A stretch of 64,000 nt of DNA, taken from Mesorhizobium sp. GTDB lineage: Bacteria > Pseudomonadota > Alphaproteobacteria > Rhizobiales > Rhizobiaceae. The notes beneath the pieces are model-generated. The model was given only the letters and a program-made list of their open reading frames with translations, did not search any database and was not told the origin of the DNA. How positions within the stretch are numbered: the first letter of the stretch is position 1; every line of letters starts with the position of its first letter. Positions 63,163 to 64,000 of the stretch are shown in pieces. A program made the position numbers and the translations under genes. The stretch is from contig SUGL01000024.1 in NCBI GenBank assembly GCA_004963905.1, positions 1 through 64,000 of the forward strand, written 5' to 3'.

Positions 63163-64000
63163 CAGGCGATTTCCTTATTTGCAAGCACGAAAATCGCCAT
63201 GACGATGCCGAGCTTGCGCCAGACGGTGAAGGACAGCGCGCCTGCCTCGAAGATCATGGCGAGGCTGGTGGCGATCGCGGCGCCCCAGAGGCCGAAGAGC
63301 GGGATCAGGATCACGTTGAGACCGATGTTCAACGCAAGCGTCATGGCGTAGACGGCGGCGCAGATATTCTGGTTGCCGCTCATGGTGAGCAGGCTTTCGC
63401 AAGGGCCGACGGCGCCGCGCGCGACGACCCCGAAGACGAGCAGAAAGAGCAGCGGATAGCCGGCGGTGAATTCCGGGCCGAACAGCACCAGCATCGGTTC
63501 GCCGAGCGCGAGCACCAGCAGCGCCATCGCCAGCGACGGCCAGAAGGTCCAGGAGACGGTCTCGCGGGCGAAGGCGGCGAGCCTTTCCGGCTCGCCATGG
63601 GTGAACTGCGCATAACGCTGGGCAACGCCCGCCTTGACCGCGAAATAGACGAAGTGCACCAGCGCCAGCGTCTTCACCGTGGCGAAATAGACGGCGACGT
63701 CGTTGGGGTCGAGATAGGCGCCGACCATCAGCACGTCGGCATTGGTGAGCAGGAAGAAGAAACTCTCGACCAGGAAGATCGGCAGCGAGACGAGGAACCA
63801 CCGGCCGAAATGCACGGTCATCGGACCGGCCGGGATCTTCTTGTCCATGCGGGAGGTCACACCCATCAGCTGGCCGAGCGTTGTGACATAGGTAGCGGCA
63901 ATCGAGGCGAAGATGGCGGTCTTGGCATCGGGGGCGTAGTTCAGGGCGAGCATTGCCGCCATGAACGCCAGGATCAGCACCGGCCGCACCAGATAGGTCG
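63162..64000 (-). CDS. Oligosaccharide flippase (Wzx/MATE-like), 5-prime end beyond the window
   Basis: At least 279 residues visible. It is a polytopic protein of the MOP superfamily with about eight helices in the visible part, including FARETVSWTFWPSLAMALLV and MSGNQNICAAVYAMTLALNIG typical of lipopolysaccharide biosynthesis flippases. The start codon is outside the window; an internal ATG at 63989 is unlikely to be the true start. Together with the GNAT and beta-propeller genes it suggests an exopolysaccharide locus. Confidence 0.8.
   Translation of the reverse strand, partial: TYLVRPVLILAFMAAMLALNYAPDAKTAIFASIAATYVTTLGQLMGVTSRMDKKIPAGPMTVHFGRWFLVSLPIFLVESFFFLLTNADVLMVGAYLDPNDVAVYFATVKTLALVHFVYFAVKAGVAQRYAQFTHGEPERLAAFARETVSWTFWPSLAMALLVLALGEPMLVLFGPEFTAGYPLLFLLVFGVVARGAVGPCESLLTMSGNQNICAAVYAMTLALNIGLNVILIPLFGLWGAAIATSLAMIFEAGALSFTVWRKLGIVMAIFVLANKEIA

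Overview
The window is a gene-dense, high-GC chromosomal segment of a Rhizobiales alphaproteobacterium, most like Mesorhizobium. That assignment rests on gene order and family content: tlpA-argH-lptM-lysA, ftsEX with a YdcF-like gene and plsC, hpt-cpdR, and etfBA-hbd. It also rests on several rhizobial palindromic intergenic repeats. Nearly everything is core or metabolic. No phage, transposase, CRISPR array or rRNA was seen. The only RNA genes or RNA elements found are one tRNA-Leu(CAA), a SAM-II riboswitch and a guanidine-I (ykkC) riboswitch.

Layout. 0-10 kb: a glycosyltransferase; metX-metW under a SAM-II riboswitch; hisC-tyrC; a PfkB kinase; a DUF2125 protein; ChaC; an aldo/keto reductase. 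10-17 kb: LysE exporter, acyltransferase, an internally deleted LysR gene, a flavin-binding protein, a DUF218 protein, ftsEX, hpt and cpdR. 17-27 kb: EamA/LysR pair, the large TIGR02302 membrane protein, a PLP dehydratase with a divergent ArsR regulator, then lysA, lptM, argH and tlpA. 27-33 kb: an sn-glycerol-3-phosphate ABC importer (ugpBAEC) with a metallophosphodiesterase, followed by a vapBC toxin-antitoxin pair. 33-37 kb: an iron(III) importer (fbpABC).

37.5-43 kb is the most interesting part. A minus-strand operon encodes a nitrate/taurine-type ABC importer, a ureohydrolase that looks like the nickel-dependent guanidine hydrolase GdmH, a protein with a histidine-rich head, and a HupE/UreJ-type nickel permease. 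The leader is a guanidine-I riboswitch, and a near-consensus sigma-54 promoter lies just upstream of it. I read this as a guanidine uptake and hydrolysis pathway that carries its own nickel supply and is under both nitrogen and guanidine control.

43-51 kb: an ECF sigma factor with an NrsF-type membrane anti-sigma factor and a likely autoregulated promoter, a PAS-GGDEF diguanylate cyclase, hbd and etfBA, a rhomboid protease and a cobalamin adenosyltransferase. 51-64 kb: an SDR enzyme, a YihY protein, a second EamA transporter, GluQ-RS, an AlkA-like glycosylase, an HNH nuclease, DsbB, a YqaA-like protein, tRNA-Leu, a deaminase, a Crp/Fnr regulator, and the start of a polysaccharide-type cluster (YncE-like beta-propeller, GNAT, flippase) that runs off the right edge.

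Three copies of one palindromic element (near 5.9, 9.7 and 15.8 kb) each sit directly at a stop codon. Each is nested inside a further, locus-specific inverted repeat.
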